The position numbers were made by a program, and so were the translations under genes. The notes under the pieces are model-generated. The model saw nothing but the letters and a program-made list of their open reading frames with translations. It did not search any database and had not been told where the DNA came from. Below are positions 1 to 8,323 of a stretch of 64,000 bases of DNA, one piece after another; within the stretch, counting starts at the first letter, position 1; every line of letters starts with the position of its first letter. The stretch spans positions 992,001 through 1,056,000 of the forward strand of contig NZ_CAJQUM010000001.1 of NCBI RefSeq assembly GCF_907163265.1, written 5' to 3'. This DNA is from Georgfuchsia toluolica. Its GTDB lineage: Bacteria; Pseudomonadota; Gammaproteobacteria; Burkholderiales; Rhodocyclaceae.

Positions 1-205
1 CACCATGATCGATTCCGGCAAACGCCAAGCCGTTTGCCTGTTAAGGCTGGACTCGCCGGCACATGAACAAGGCCTGATATCAAAACTTGGCGCGGTCCGG
101 TTCGGCGATGATTTATGTGTCATCGTCGACATGGGAATGCAACCAGGCGCTTGCATAGAAAGCAGCATGTCCGGTTTGGCTTTGGTTTAGAGAAACTCTT
201 ATTAA

Positions 206-290
206 GTCCGTTCATGGTGAGCTTGTCGAACCATACGATGACATAACCAGTCTGTTATTGGCCAAGCACTTCGACAAGCTTGTATGGTGT
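206..290. repeat. REP-like inverted repeat
   Basis: Two arms, AGCTTGTCGAA (near 220-230) and TTCGACAAGCT (270-280), face each other with a roughly 40-base middle. The core matches the TGAGC-N-TGTCGAA elements seen elsewhere in this window. It sits directly upstream of the crystallin-like ORF. I see no convincing gene in bases 1-330; a 61-codon frame at 5-190 has no recognisable content. Confidence 0.7.
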
Positions 291-333
291 AAACCAGCTC
301 TTTTACTTCGAGAAAGGAAGGCAAGGAGCCGGG

Positions 334-645
334 GTGGAAGGACTGGCTATCGCCACGCAAGCGGTCGCACAGGTTACTTTCTACGAAGGCGAAGATTTTG
401 AAAGCCGGTCTTTCACCACGCAGCAACGGGTCGGCAACTTCGAGCGCAAGGGCTTCAAAGACGGCGCCTCGTCAGTCGTGGTTGTCGGCGAGCGCTGGGA
501 AGTTTGCGAAGACAGGCGATTCAGCGGCCGCTGCGCCATATTGCGGCAGGGACAGTATCCATCGTTGGCCGCAATGGGTTTGAATGACCGCATCTCATCG
601 GTACGCATCTTGAGCAGGGACGCGAACATCGATAACAACCGTTAA
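334..645 (+). CDS. Beta/gamma-crystallin domain protein, N-terminus uncertain
   Basis: The product (103 aa from GTG 334) carries one beta/gamma-crystallin repeat pair: VTFYEGEDFESRSF, VGNFERKGF, ASSVVV, then WEVCEDRRFSGRC and ISSVRIL. This is a Greek-key fold; bacterial members are usually exported and sometimes bind calcium. I chose GTG 334 because AAGGAG (323-328) lies just upstream; the frame is open back to TTG 280. Only a short hydrophobic stretch (GLAIATQAVAQ) remains where relatives have a full signal peptide, so the 5' end may have been replaced by sequence carrying the REP element. The fold call is fairly firm; export and function are not. Confidence 0.6.
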   Translation: MEGLAIATQAVAQVTFYEGEDFESRSFTTQQRVGNFERKGFKDGASSVVVVGERWEVCEDRRFSGRCAILRQGQYPSLAAMGLNDRISSVRILSRDANIDNNR

Positions 646-902
646 AGCTTTTTAACTTTATTGCCTTTGCCGTGAATCGTCCGTGCGGTGCCGTACAAAG
701 CAACGGCGGAGGAGACGGATTCACGAGCTGTAGTCCGCCTGCGTGCGCCAACGCACACTGCATTGCGCCTGCTAGGCAACTATGGAATTGTCAATAACGG
801 TTGGTGAGATTCTTTCCTTTACATTACTGCAATGCTGAACGATGTCATCGTCAATGCACAGGATGCCGATGTGTGTCCCGCTAAAAACTGTCGTATGTCA
901 AA

Positions 903-962
903 GCACCGTTGGTGCTGAGCTTATCGAAACACAGTGGCCTTCGCCAGGCACAGACCGAACGG
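903..962. repeat. Degenerate REP-like element
   Basis: GGTGCTGAGCTTATCGAAAC and, after a short spacer, GGCACAGACCGAACGG form the two arms of a decayed REP-like palindrome. It lies just downstream of the minus-strand Crp/Fnr gene. The rest of 646-993 holds no gene that I can support. Confidence 0.6.
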
Positions 963-993
963 AAGTTATGTTTTGAACTTGCGGGACACAACG

Positions 994-1749
994 CTAGGTC
1001 GCGGTACTTTGCTGAAGCAGACGGCCGTATTCGCGTTTCACGACGGCATAACACTCGCAGACCCGTGCTTGCATCCTGGGACGGTCCAACAGGGAGATAT
1101 GGCCGCGAGCGTAACGAATCAACCCGGCCGCTTGCAGGTGTCCGGCCGCCTCAGTAACGCCCTCGCGGCGTACGCCCAACATGTTGGCAATCAGCTCCTG
1201 GGTCATGGTCAGCTCGTTGGATGACAAACGATCGAAGCTCAGCAGCAACCAGCGGCACAACTGCTGCTCGATGGAATGGTGCCGGTTGCATACCGCGGTC
1301 TGCCCCATCTGCGTGATCAGCGCCTGCGTGTAACGCAGCAGCAGTTGCTGCAGCAAGCCACCGCGTTCAAACTCTTTTTTCAGGATGCTTCCCTTGATCC
1401 GGTAGCCATATCCCGCGCTCCGCACCATTGCGTGGTTCGGAGTGGTTTCGCCGCCCAACAAATGGGCGATCCCAACAATGCCTTCGTTGCCGACCACCGC
1501 GGTTTCCGCTGAACCGCCATCCTTCGTGATATAGAGCAGGGACACGATGCTGCTGGTGAGGAAATACGCATATCCATGGCGACTGCCGGATTCGTAGAGA
1601 ACCCGACCGAGTTCCAATGGAACCTGTTTCAGATAGGGCAGCAGGCGCGCGTAGTCCGTTGCCGGCAGTGCCGCGAGAAGATAGTTCTGCCGTGCCAATT
1701 GGAAGGGCGATTGGCGAACGAACAATGCTGGCTCTTTAACCGCCATCAT
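994..1749 (-). CDS. Crp/Fnr family transcriptional regulator
   Basis: About 251 aa. The N-terminal two thirds is a cyclic-nucleotide-binding-type beta roll (LELGRVLYESGS, then an ETAVVGNEGIVGI segment). The C-terminal third is a winged helix (LTMTQELIANMLGVRREGVTEAAGHL). The recognition helix reads RREGVTEAAG and lacks the E-SR motif of true FNR/Dnr proteins, and there is no N-terminal cysteine cluster. It therefore probably reads a different DNA site and senses a different signal. GTG at 1752 and ATGs at 1749 and 1746 are all possible starts; no clear Shine-Dalgarno decides between them. It is transcribed away from the small secreted-protein genes to its right. Confidence 0.85.
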   Translation of the reverse strand: MMAVKEPALFVRQSPFQLARQNYLLAALPATDYARLLPYLKQVPLELGRVLYESGSRHGYAYFLTSSIVSLLYITKDGGSAETAVVGNEGIVGIAHLLGGETTPNHAMVRSAGYGYRIKGSILKKEFERGGLLQQLLLRYTQALITQMGQTAVCNRHHSIEQQLCRWLLLSFDRLSSNELTMTQELIANMLGVRREGVTEAAGHLQAAGLIRYARGHISLLDRPRMQARVCECYAVVKREYGRLLQQSTAT

Positions 1750-1952
1750 CACTGATTATTGTTTTGGCACGAATGAAAGAATATTGCAGCTACTTTTCTA
1801 GCAAATAAATCGCACCTTTGATACATGCAAACATAGTGCTTTTGGACTATATGTGCGCAAACGAACAGAACCTTGGAGGAATATGATGTGTTTTTTATCG
1901 TGAAATGTCGCCGCTAATTTGTTCAGGTACACGGTTTTAGCAAAACAGCGGG

Positions 1953-2069
1953 ATGAATTCTCATGAAATATTCAATCGTATTTTCAGTAATACCGGCGGT
2001 ATTGGCGTCAAGCGCGTGCAACTGACCGAGTGTCGTGCCGCCGGCTTCAGCGACAGCGAATTGGATTGA
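1953..2069 (+). CDS. Possible 38-aa small ORF
   Basis: ATG 1953 opens a 38-codon frame ending in a polar tail (VQLTECRAAGFSDSELD). It stops 27 bases before the DUF3309 gene. I cannot see a strong ribosome-binding site. An overlapping frame from ATG 1963 reads like a short lipoprotein signal (MKYSIVFSVIPAVLASSAC) and then stops, so this stretch could be a small gene or a decayed one. I do not recognise a family. Confidence 0.25.
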   Translation: MNSHEIFNRIFSNTGGIGVKRVQLTECRAAGFSDSELD

Positions 2070-2096
2070 CTTACTGACTGCTTCAAGGAGGACAGC

Positions 2097-2255
2097 ATGA
2101 ACTTGGGAACCATACTGTTGATCGTAGTGATCCTGATGCTGATCGGTGCCATTCCAGCCTGGCCGCACAGCAGGAGCTGGGGCTACGGGCCCAGTGGCGG
2201 CCTGGGTTTGGTGCTGATCATCCTCATTGTGCTGCTGTTGATGGGACGTCTGTGA
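2097..2255 (+). CDS. DUF3309 small membrane protein
   Basis: 52 aa. The protein begins MNLGTILLIVVILMLIGAIP, continues with a WPHSRSWGYGPSGG loop and ends in a second hydrophobic run (LVLIILIVLLLMGRL). This two-helix layout with a W-P-x-S-x-x-WGY-x-PSG centre is typical of the DUF3309 family, whose function is unknown. AAGGAGGA at 2086-2093 gives a very good Shine-Dalgarno. The downstream secreted-protein gene is on the same strand, 81 bases away, and may be co-transcribed. Confidence 0.8.
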   Translation: MNLGTILLIVVILMLIGAIPAWPHSRSWGYGPSGGLGLVLIILIVLLLMGRL

Positions 2256-2336
2256 TGGGCGTCCACCTTCGTGGTCTGGGCGATGGTAATTGACCGCCAC
2301 GACTTCGCTGCTTGTTATTGAAAAGGAGAAAAGGCT

Positions 2337-3326
2337 ATGCGTAACAAATTAGTTTTGCTGTCGACGCTGTCGCTGCTGACATGCACGGTGGTGCCGGCTT
2401 CGGCGCAGCAGGTCAGTATCGGCTTCTGGTCCCCCAACGTGAGCATCGGCATCAACCTGCCGATGTATCCGGATCTGGTGCCGGTGCCGGGCTACCCGGT
2501 TTATTACGCACCGAGACTCAATTCGAACTATTTCTTCTACGATGGCATGTACTGGGTCTACCTGGATGATAACTGGTATGCGAGTTCCTGGTACAACGGG
2601 CCGTGGGGCTTGGTAGCCCCCGAGTACGTACCGCTCTTCATCCTGCGCATCCCCGTGCGCTATTACCGGCAACCGCCTATGTACTTCCGTGGCTGGCAAT
2701 CTGATGCACCGCCACGTTGGGGCGAACATTGGGGCAATGATTGGGAGCGGCGTCGCAGCGGATGGAATCGCTGGAACCGCAATGCGGTTCCGGGGCGGCC
2801 GCCGCTGCCTCTCTATCAACGCAACTATTCCGGCGACAGGTATCCCCACCAAGTGGAGCAGCAGCAAGAGCTGCATAGCCAGAATTACCGCTACCAGCCA
2901 CGCGACCCGGTGGTGCGCCTGCAGTATCAGGCACAGCGAACGCAAAGTGCGCCCGCGCCTATCCAGCACGAAAAACAGGATATGACGCCGGAGAGAAAAT
3001 CCGTATGGCCAGGTGGTAACCAGCGTTCCAATCCGCCGCGGGATATCCAGCAGAGCGCCCCCAGCGCTCCGCAAACACAAGCACCGCCGTTGAAAAATCG
3101 GCCATCCCTGCAGCAAGGTCAGCAGCCCGAACAAAAGGCAGCTCCGCGGCAGCGACCTGAACAGAGAGACGTTCAGCGCCAGCGGCACTCCGAGCAAAGA
3201 AATGTTCAGAATCAGCAGCCGGCACCCCAGTCTCGCAGCCAGGAAACCAGACCGCAGGGTAACGAGGCTCAACAGGAGCCAAAACGGAGGCAGCGGTCAG
3301 GCAAGGAGAAAGATCGCGAACGGTGA
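2337..3326 (+). CDS. Secreted Tyr/Trp-rich protein with Gln/Pro-rich tail
   Basis: 329 aa. A clear Sec signal peptide (MRNKLVLLSTLSLLTCTVVPASAQQ) is followed by a globular part to about residue 150 rich in Tyr, Trp and Pro (PGYPVYYAPRLNSNYFFYDG, YWVYLDDNWYASSWYNGPW). From about residue 150 to the end the chain is low-complexity, Gln/Arg/Pro-rich and probably disordered. AAAGGAGAAAA upstream supports ATG 2337. Proteins of this plan are common in beta- and gammaproteobacteria and are annotated only as hypothetical; the basic tail suggests a periplasmic or envelope binding role, which is inference. A 307-codon open frame on the opposite strand is a composition artefact. Confidence 0.75.
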   Translation: MRNKLVLLSTLSLLTCTVVPASAQQVSIGFWSPNVSIGINLPMYPDLVPVPGYPVYYAPRLNSNYFFYDGMYWVYLDDNWYASSWYNGPWGLVAPEYVPLFILRIPVRYYRQPPMYFRGWQSDAPPRWGEHWGNDWERRRSGWNRWNRNAVPGRPPLPLYQRNYSGDRYPHQVEQQQELHSQNYRYQPRDPVVRLQYQAQRTQSAPAPIQHEKQDMTPERKSVWPGGNQRSNPPRDIQQSAPSAPQTQAPPLKNRPSLQQGQQPEQKAAPRQRPEQRDVQRQRHSEQRNVQNQQPAPQSRSQETRPQGNEAQQEPKRRQRSGKEKDRER

Positions 3327-3771
3327 TGCTGTTCAAGATATAGCTAGTACAGTGTTGCGGGCTAAGAAGAATCTGTTTTCCTCTTTCCCGCGAAGGTGGG
3401 GAACCAGTGCCTTTTGCCGCCTCACGCCACAGGACTCCAGCCTGCGCAAATACTGTGTTGATCAACCTTTTGCAAGGGCCAGTTTTACATCGAAAGGTTG
3501 CTTTGATTTGAGTACGCCAAATATCCAATGAATCGGCTTACGCATTACGGCATAGATAATAGCCTTACCCGGCTTTCCCGCTGTCTTGAGCCGATTGGAC
3601 AGCGCCTTGGTCGAGGGTTATGGCGTCCTAACCCCGTTTCCCCAAGCGCCCTCAGGAAATCGTAACCTAACTCCTGCTACGTATAGGGAATGACTGTACA
3701 CTAGCATGACATGCGCAAGTCGGCCCTGGCCGGATGCCTCATCCGGCAGGGGCGTGACGTTGAAAGGTAGT
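3327..3771. other. Intergenic, no gene seen
   Basis: Open frames cross this 445-base stretch on both strands but none has family resemblance, a signal peptide or a ribosome-binding site. It lies between the ends of two convergent genes. Confidence 0.5.
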
Positions 3772-3960
3772 TCAGCGAGCCGGCACGACAATGGCTGTGT
3801 CGCCACTCGTGGTTCCTTTTGCGCCCGTTTTCCCTTTTGCACCTGTGCTGCCGGTTGCTCCGGTATCTCCCGTTGCGCCTTGCGGTCTGGCAGGCCCCGC
3901 GGGGGGCATAAAGCATCCACCCAAGGCGGTGGTTGCCAGAACTGCGATAAATGTTTTCAA
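3772..3960 (-). CDS. Small collagen-like lipoprotein
   Basis: 62 aa from TTG 3960 (CGGAA lies about 6 bases upstream on the coding strand). MKTFIAVLATTALGGC is a lipoprotein signal peptide with lipobox LGG-C, giving a mature protein acylated at Cys16. The mature part is almost entirely collagen-type Gly-X-Y triplets (GAT GDT GAT GST GAK GKT GAK), with Pro early and Thr/Lys later. Such repeats form triple helices in bacterial surface proteins. At eight or so triplets this is among the smallest I would expect. The role is unknown; surface anchoring is inferred from the lipobox. Confidence 0.6.
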   Translation of the reverse strand: MKTFIAVLATTALGGCFMPPAGPARPQGATGDTGATGSTGAKGKTGAKGTTSGDTAIVVPAR

Positions 3961-4540
3961 ATATTCCGTGATGATTCCTTTTGGTTGGCTAACAAGAACT
4001 ACGCGACTGCGCGAGAGAAATTACGCGAACTGCCCGGCCGATTCGATACGTTAGCGCTCATAGCGAAGTAATTTTCTGCGTGCTGGTGGCGGGCCCACGG
4101 TATTCACTTGGCCGGCTGTTTGCGAATCGCCCATAGCCGCCGAGACGCACTGGGTTGGACTTGAAGTAGACCATGCAGCCCTTTTAAGGTATCGAGAATG
4201 ATCAGGTGAGCATTCTTGCAGCGCTCATGACAGGGGCAACTTGGCAGCCTTGGATATCCTCTTTGTTTCAGAGCGATCTGTACGCCAGCGCACAATGAAA
4301 TTTATGGTGTGGTAACTGTCGCGAAGGTACATACTCGCGCGCCCTCGCAAGCTCTGCACCTGATTGCAAAAGGAAGTCCGCACGGTCAGCCGTGTGGCGC
4401 GACAGGCAAAAGGCAATTCAGCCTCTGCAACGTAAGCGTGGAACCTGCTAACAAGGTTCAGGCTTGATTACAAGTTTCTCAATAACCATCAAGCAGCTCA
4501 CGTTTATTTGCGTTTCATAAATCCAAAAAAGGATCTACCG
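3961..4540. other. Intergenic, no gene seen
   Basis: 580 bases upstream of both the collagen-like lipoprotein (minus) and the OmpA chimera (plus). Several 60-75-codon frames exist but none looks like a protein. The promoters of both flanking loci presumably lie here; I see no convincing -35/-10 pair. Confidence 0.4.
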
Positions 4541-4732
4541 ATGCGATTCAATTCCATTCCCGCTGTAACCATGGCCTTGGCGCTCGTCGCCCTGGCTGGC
4601 CCGGTTCGAGCCGAGGTCACCCTGAACGCGGGTGCGCGGTTGTTCCATGACAACAACGTCAATGGCTCGCCCGATACGCCGTCCAAGGCGAATCAGCGTG
4701 GCGACAACTATCTGTCGCTCAGTGGGTTGTAG
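4541..4732 (+). pseudogene. 5' fragment of an outer-membrane beta-barrel gene
   Basis: 63 codons. The start (AAGGAT about 8 bases upstream) and signal peptide (MRFNSIPAVTMALALVALAGPVRA) are intact. They lead into a barrel-type N-terminus (EVTLNAGARLFHDNNVNG, then SKANQRGDNYLSLSGL), and the frame stops at TAG 4730. The sequence reads like the beginning of a several-hundred-residue beta barrel that is cut at this point. The next bases belong, in another frame, to an OmpA C-terminal domain, so I read this as a deletion junction. Confidence 0.6.
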
Positions 4733-5142
4733 CACCGCCACCGCCCCGTCCGCCAGCACCGAAGAAGGTGACTTTCTCCGCGGATTCCATTTTCGATTTT
4801 GACAAGTCAACCGTCAAGCCGGCAGGAAAAGAGGAATTGGACAAGTTTGCCGCAGAACTGCGGGGCGCCAACTTCGACGTCATCAAGGTAACCGGGCATA
4901 CCGATCGGATCGGCTCACACGACTACAACATGAAGCTGTCGACAAGCCGCGTCGAAGTGATCAAGGCCTATCTGGTCGAATCCGCAGGGATCCCGGCCGA
5001 CAGGATCGCGGCCAACGGAGTCGACGGATTTGAACCCGTGACCAAGCCCGAAGGCTGCACAGGCAAGAAGGTCAGCAAGAAACTCATTGCTTGCCTGCAA
5101 CCGGATCGTCGCGTCGAGGTCGAAGTCACCGGCACGAAATAA
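4731..5142 (+). pseudogene. OmpA C-terminal peptidoglycan-binding domain, lacks own start
   Basis: From the junction a proline hinge (APPPPRPPAPKK) leads into a complete OmpA-like domain: FSADSIFDFDKSTVKP, VTGHTDRIGSHDYNMKLSTS, RVEVIKAYL, ADRIAANG and a terminal DRRVEVEVTGTK. It binds peptidoglycan in intact OmpA proteins. There is no signal peptide and the only in-frame start is GTG 4768. It lies in the -1 frame relative to the upstream fragment, so a one-base change or ribosomal slip near 4729 would fuse the two into a small exported peptidoglycan-binding protein. It is either a pseudogene remnant or a new chimera one indel away from function. Confidence 0.65.
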
Positions 5143-5279
5143 CCTCCCCGTAGTTGCCTCCACGCGGATCGAGATGCCAAAAGCATCTCGATCCGCGCGT
5201 CTGATGGCCAGATCGCGGCGGGAATCAGCTTTATTGGTTATTACCTAAGGCCTGCGGCGTCCGGTTATGGTCGTGCAAC

Positions 5280-5306
5280 CTCCACCGGAATGTTCTTTCC
5301 GGCGGA
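5280..5306 (-). terminator. Hairpin downstream of cydX, weak terminator candidate
   Basis: CTCCACCGGAA and TTTCCGGCGGAG form a stem with one mismatch, 11 bases beyond the cydX stop on the minus strand. No clear U-tract follows, so it may be a weak terminator or an mRNA-end stabiliser. Confidence 0.4.
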
Positions 5307-5316
5307 GTTCCTTGCT

Positions 5317-5427
5317 CTATTTTCTTCTTGACTTGTCCTGTTCGTCCTGCGCTTCCAGCCACAGGGCATTGACTACTGCGAGCAGGACGGCGAAACCCAG
5401 TCCGAGTATCCAGCTAAAGTACCACAT
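5317..5427 (-). CDS. cydX: Cytochrome bd oxidase small subunit CydX
   Basis: 36 aa. MWYFSWILGLGFAVLLAVV forms one membrane helix, followed by NALWLEAQDEQDK and a basic tail. This is the classic CydX pattern (MWYF-W-LG at the start, W-E after the helix). CydX stabilises the haem groups of the CydAB oxidase. AGGAG lies 8 bases upstream, and the start is 16 bases after the cydB stop, so it is translated from the same transcript. It is too short for ordinary gene calling. Confidence 0.92.
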   Translation of the reverse strand: MWYFSWILGLGFAVLLAVVNALWLEAQDEQDKSRRK

Positions 5428-5443
5428 GATGATTTTCTCCTGA

Positions 5444-6580
5444 TCAATAAAGGGACTTGTCGTTGGTCTCGACGAATTCACGCGTCACCTTGCCGGACAT
5501 CACGGCGTAGGCCCAACTGGTGTAAGCGAGCACGATGGGCGTGAAGATCAGCGTTACCCAGAACATGACATTGAGCGTGAATTGGCTGGAGGTCGCGTCC
5601 CACAGGGTAAGGCTGGCCTTGGGCATTTCCGACGAGGGCAGGATGAAGGGGAATAGCGACACGCCGGCGGTCAGGATGATGCCCAGGCAAGCCAGCGAGG
5701 AGCTGACAAAAGCCAGCAGGGTGCGCTTGGCCGCCACCATGAGCAGGGCCAGCAGCGCGCCGAGGAAACCGATGACCGGAACCAGCCACAGGGTCGGATG
5801 CAGGCCGTAGTTGGCGAACCAGGCGCCGGACTGGCGGCCGACCTCCTTCATCAGCGGATTGAGCACGCCGCTGACGTCTGGGATGGACTGGATCACATAA
5901 CCATCTATGCGCGAGACCCACAAGCCGGCAGTGGCAAAGCTCGCCAGCAGCACGATGGCAAAGACCTTGGCCACTGCCATGGCCCGCTGCTGCAACGCGC
6001 CCTCGGTACGGTGCGAGAGGAAGGTGGCGCCCTGCAGGGTGATCATGGACAGACTCACCACGCCAAAGAGCAGGGCCAGCGGATTGAGCAGTGTCCAGAA
6101 GGAACCCGAGTAGCTGGTGCGCATGGTGTCGTCGAGCGAGAAGGGTACGCCCTGGAACAGATTGCCGAAAGCCACACCAAAGACCAGGGCAGGCACGGCG
6201 CTGCCGGCAAACAAACCCATATCCCAGCCTTTGCGCCAGCCGGGGTTGGGTAGCTTGGAGCGGTACTCGAAGCCGACCGGGCGGAAGAACAGCGCAAACA
6301 GCACCAGCAGCAACGCCCAGTAGAGGCCGGAGAAGGCCGTCGCGTAGACGAAGGGCCAGGCCGCGAAGACGGCACCGCCGCCGGTGACGAACCAGACCTG
6401 GTTGCCGTCCCAGTGCGGAGCGACACTGTTGATCATGACGCGGCGGTCGGTGTCGTCCTTGCCGAGGAAGGGCAGCAGGATGCCGACGCCCATATCGTGG
6501 CCATCCATGATGGCGAAACCGATGAGCAGCACGCCGACCAGCAGCCACCAGACGAGTTTGAGGATCATATAGTCGAACAT
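5444..6580 (-). CDS. cydB: Cytochrome bd ubiquinol oxidase subunit II
   Basis: 378 aa, the usual CydB length, with about eight to nine membrane helices. Diagnostic stretches include WWLLVGVLLIGFAIMDGHDMG near the N-terminus (conserved Asp near the proton path), INSVAPHWDGNQVWFVTGGG, and a C-terminal LTLWDATSSQFTLNVMFW. With CydA it forms the high-affinity quinol oxidase used at low oxygen or under nitrosative stress. It starts 10 bases after the cydA stop. Confidence 0.96.
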   Translation of the reverse strand: MFDYMILKLVWWLLVGVLLIGFAIMDGHDMGVGILLPFLGKDDTDRRVMINSVAPHWDGNQVWFVTGGGAVFAAWPFVYATAFSGLYWALLLVLFALFFRPVGFEYRSKLPNPGWRKGWDMGLFAGSAVPALVFGVAFGNLFQGVPFSLDDTMRTSYSGSFWTLLNPLALLFGVVSLSMITLQGATFLSHRTEGALQQRAMAVAKVFAIVLLASFATAGLWVSRIDGYVIQSIPDVSGVLNPLMKEVGRQSGAWFANYGLHPTLWLVPVIGFLGALLALLMVAAKRTLLAFVSSSLACLGIILTAGVSLFPFILPSSEMPKASLTLWDATSSQFTLNVMFWVTLIFTPIVLAYTSWAYAVMSGKVTREFVETNDKSLY

Positions 6581-6590
6581 GGTCAGCTCC

Positions 6591-8123
6591 TTAGGCTTTG
6601 GCTTGCAGAACGACGGGGCCGAGGCGGGCGTACTTGAACATCAGGTACATCTCCGCAATCAGCAGCAGCGTGTAGAACACCAGGAATCCAGCCAGCGAAC
6701 CCCACACGCTGGCAGCGGAGAGCGTCGATGCCGACAGATGCGTGGGCAGCACGCCGAACACCGTCCATGGTTGCCGGCCGTACTCGGCGACATACCAGCC
6801 CAGTTCACAGCCGATCCAGGGCAGCGGTATCGAGTAGAGGGCCCACTTGAGCAACCAGGGTTTGTGCTGGAAAGTACCCTTGATGCTGTGCCAGAAAGCA
6901 ACGACCATCAATGTCAGCATGAAGAAGGCGATGGCCACCATGAAGCGGAAACTCCAGAACAGCGAACTGACTTTTGGCACCGAATCCCAGGCAGCCTGTT
7001 TGATATCGGCCGGCGTGGCCTTGCTCAGGTCCTCGCTGTACTTCATCACCAGCAGGCCGTAGCCGAGATCCTGTTTGTGCGAGGCAAAGACAGCCTTGGC
7101 CTCGGCGTCGGCCGGGTTGGCACGCATGGCCTTGAGGGCCAGTGCCGCCTTGATGCCGGACTCTATGCGCAGCTTGTTGTTGGCACGGATATCCTTGATG
7201 CCAGGCAACACTGCGGTGGTCGAGCGGGTGGCGAGCAGGCCCAGCGCATAGGGTATTTTCACGACGCCACTGTTGGCCTGCTTCTGTTCATCGGGGAAGG
7301 CGATCAGGTTGAAGGAGGCTGGCGCCGGCTCGGTCTCCCACATCCCCTCCATGGCGGCCAGCTTGGATTTCTGCGACTCCGAGGTCGAATAGGCCGACTG
7401 GTCGCCGAGGACGATGACCGAGGCCGTGCCCGCCAGGCCGAAGGCGGCAGCAATGCGGAAGGAGCGGCGCGCGAACTCGACGTGCTTGCCCTTGAGCAGA
7501 TACCAGGACGAGATGCCCAGCACGAACAGCGAGCCCGTCACATAGCCGGCGGCAACGGTATGCACAAACTTGCACTGGGCCACGGGGTTGAGTACCAGGG
7601 CGGCGAAGTCGTTCAATTCCATGCGCATGGTCACCGGATTGAATGCCGCGCCGACCGGATCCTGCATCCAGGCGTTGGCAATCAGGATCAGCACCGCGGA
7701 CAGGTTGGCACCCATGGCCATCAGTATGGTCACCATCAGGTGGCCCGCCTTGGACAATCGGTTCCAGCCAAAGAAGAACAGGCCGACCATGGTCGATTCG
7801 AGGAAGAAGGCCATCAGGCCCTCGATGGCCAGCGGCGCCCCGAAAATGTCGCCGACATAATGGGAGTAGTAGGACCAGTTGGTGCCGAACTGGAACTCCA
7901 TGGTCAGGCCGGTGGTGACCCCGAGCGCGAAATTGATGCCGAACAGTTTGCCCCAGAAGCGCGTCATGTCGCGGTAGATCTCCTTGCCGCTGATGACGTA
8001 GGTCGCCTCCATCACCACCAGAATCCAGGTCATGCCCAGAGTCAGGGGCACGAAGAGAAAATGATAAAAGGCTGTCGCCGCAAATTGCAGGCGCGACAGA
8101 TCGACAACGCTTTCGCTGATCAT
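6591..8123 (-). CDS. cydA: Cytochrome bd ubiquinol oxidase subunit I
   Basis: 510 aa. CydA carries the three haems and the quinol site. FAATAFYHFLFVPLTLG contains the N-terminal haem ligand (His21). GRQPW near residue 440 is the conserved motif after the Q-loop, and the length fits the long-Q-loop, E. coli-like class. It reduces oxygen to water with quinol and generates proton motive force without pumping. It overlaps the upstream cydP by four bases (ATGA). In this NO-handling genome it may also protect against nitric oxide (known for the family, inferred here). Confidence 0.97.
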   Translation of the reverse strand: MISESVVDLSRLQFAATAFYHFLFVPLTLGMTWILVVMEATYVISGKEIYRDMTRFWGKLFGINFALGVTTGLTMEFQFGTNWSYYSHYVGDIFGAPLAIEGLMAFFLESTMVGLFFFGWNRLSKAGHLMVTILMAMGANLSAVLILIANAWMQDPVGAAFNPVTMRMELNDFAALVLNPVAQCKFVHTVAAGYVTGSLFVLGISSWYLLKGKHVEFARRSFRIAAAFGLAGTASVIVLGDQSAYSTSESQKSKLAAMEGMWETEPAPASFNLIAFPDEQKQANSGVVKIPYALGLLATRSTTAVLPGIKDIRANNKLRIESGIKAALALKAMRANPADAEAKAVFASHKQDLGYGLLVMKYSEDLSKATPADIKQAAWDSVPKVSSLFWSFRFMVAIAFFMLTLMVVAFWHSIKGTFQHKPWLLKWALYSIPLPWIGCELGWYVAEYGRQPWTVFGVLPTHLSASTLSAASVWGSLAGFLVFYTLLLIAEMYLMFKYARLGPVVLQAKA

Positions 8124-8323
8124 GGTTGCTCCCTATCTTTAACCAAGCTTGGAACCTGGGCCGCCGGGGCGATGCTGTGCGTCCCGGCGATGCGTTCGGT
8201 AATGCGCGCGGCGACCTCGTCCTTGCCCGGCGCATCGTTGAAGAAGACAAGCTTGATGGCTACCACCAGGGCGATCTTTACCACCAGAGCCAGGGCAATC
8301 TCATAGCGTAGCCTGACCCCCAT
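8120..8323 (-). CDS. cydP: Cytochrome oxidase putative small subunit CydP
   Basis: 67 aa from ATG 8323 (AAAGG upstream). The protein opens MGVRLRYEIALALVVKIALVV, a single membrane helix, then IKLVFFNDAPGK and a soluble tail. R-x-EI-x-A-x-x-x-KI-x-L-x-x-IK-x-x-FF is the CydP signature found before cydA in betaproteobacteria. Its stop overlaps the cydA start, so the two are translationally coupled. The molecular role is not established. The frame is open further upstream, but the family start and ribosome site fix this one. Confidence 0.85.
   Translation of the reverse strand: MGVRLRYEIALALVVKIALVVAIKLVFFNDAPGKDEVAARITERIAGTHSIAPAAQVPSLVKDREQP

Noticed and set aside
2349-3272. 307-codon Leu/Arg-rich open frame opposite the secreted Tyr/Trp-rich protein
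   Set aside because: The sense frame has a signal peptide and ribosome site; the antisense frame reflects composition.
6579-8306. 575-codon open frame on the plus strand opposite cydA
   Set aside because: It is antisense to a fully conserved cydA, has composition of a codon shadow (Gly/His/Gln/Arg-rich) and no domain.
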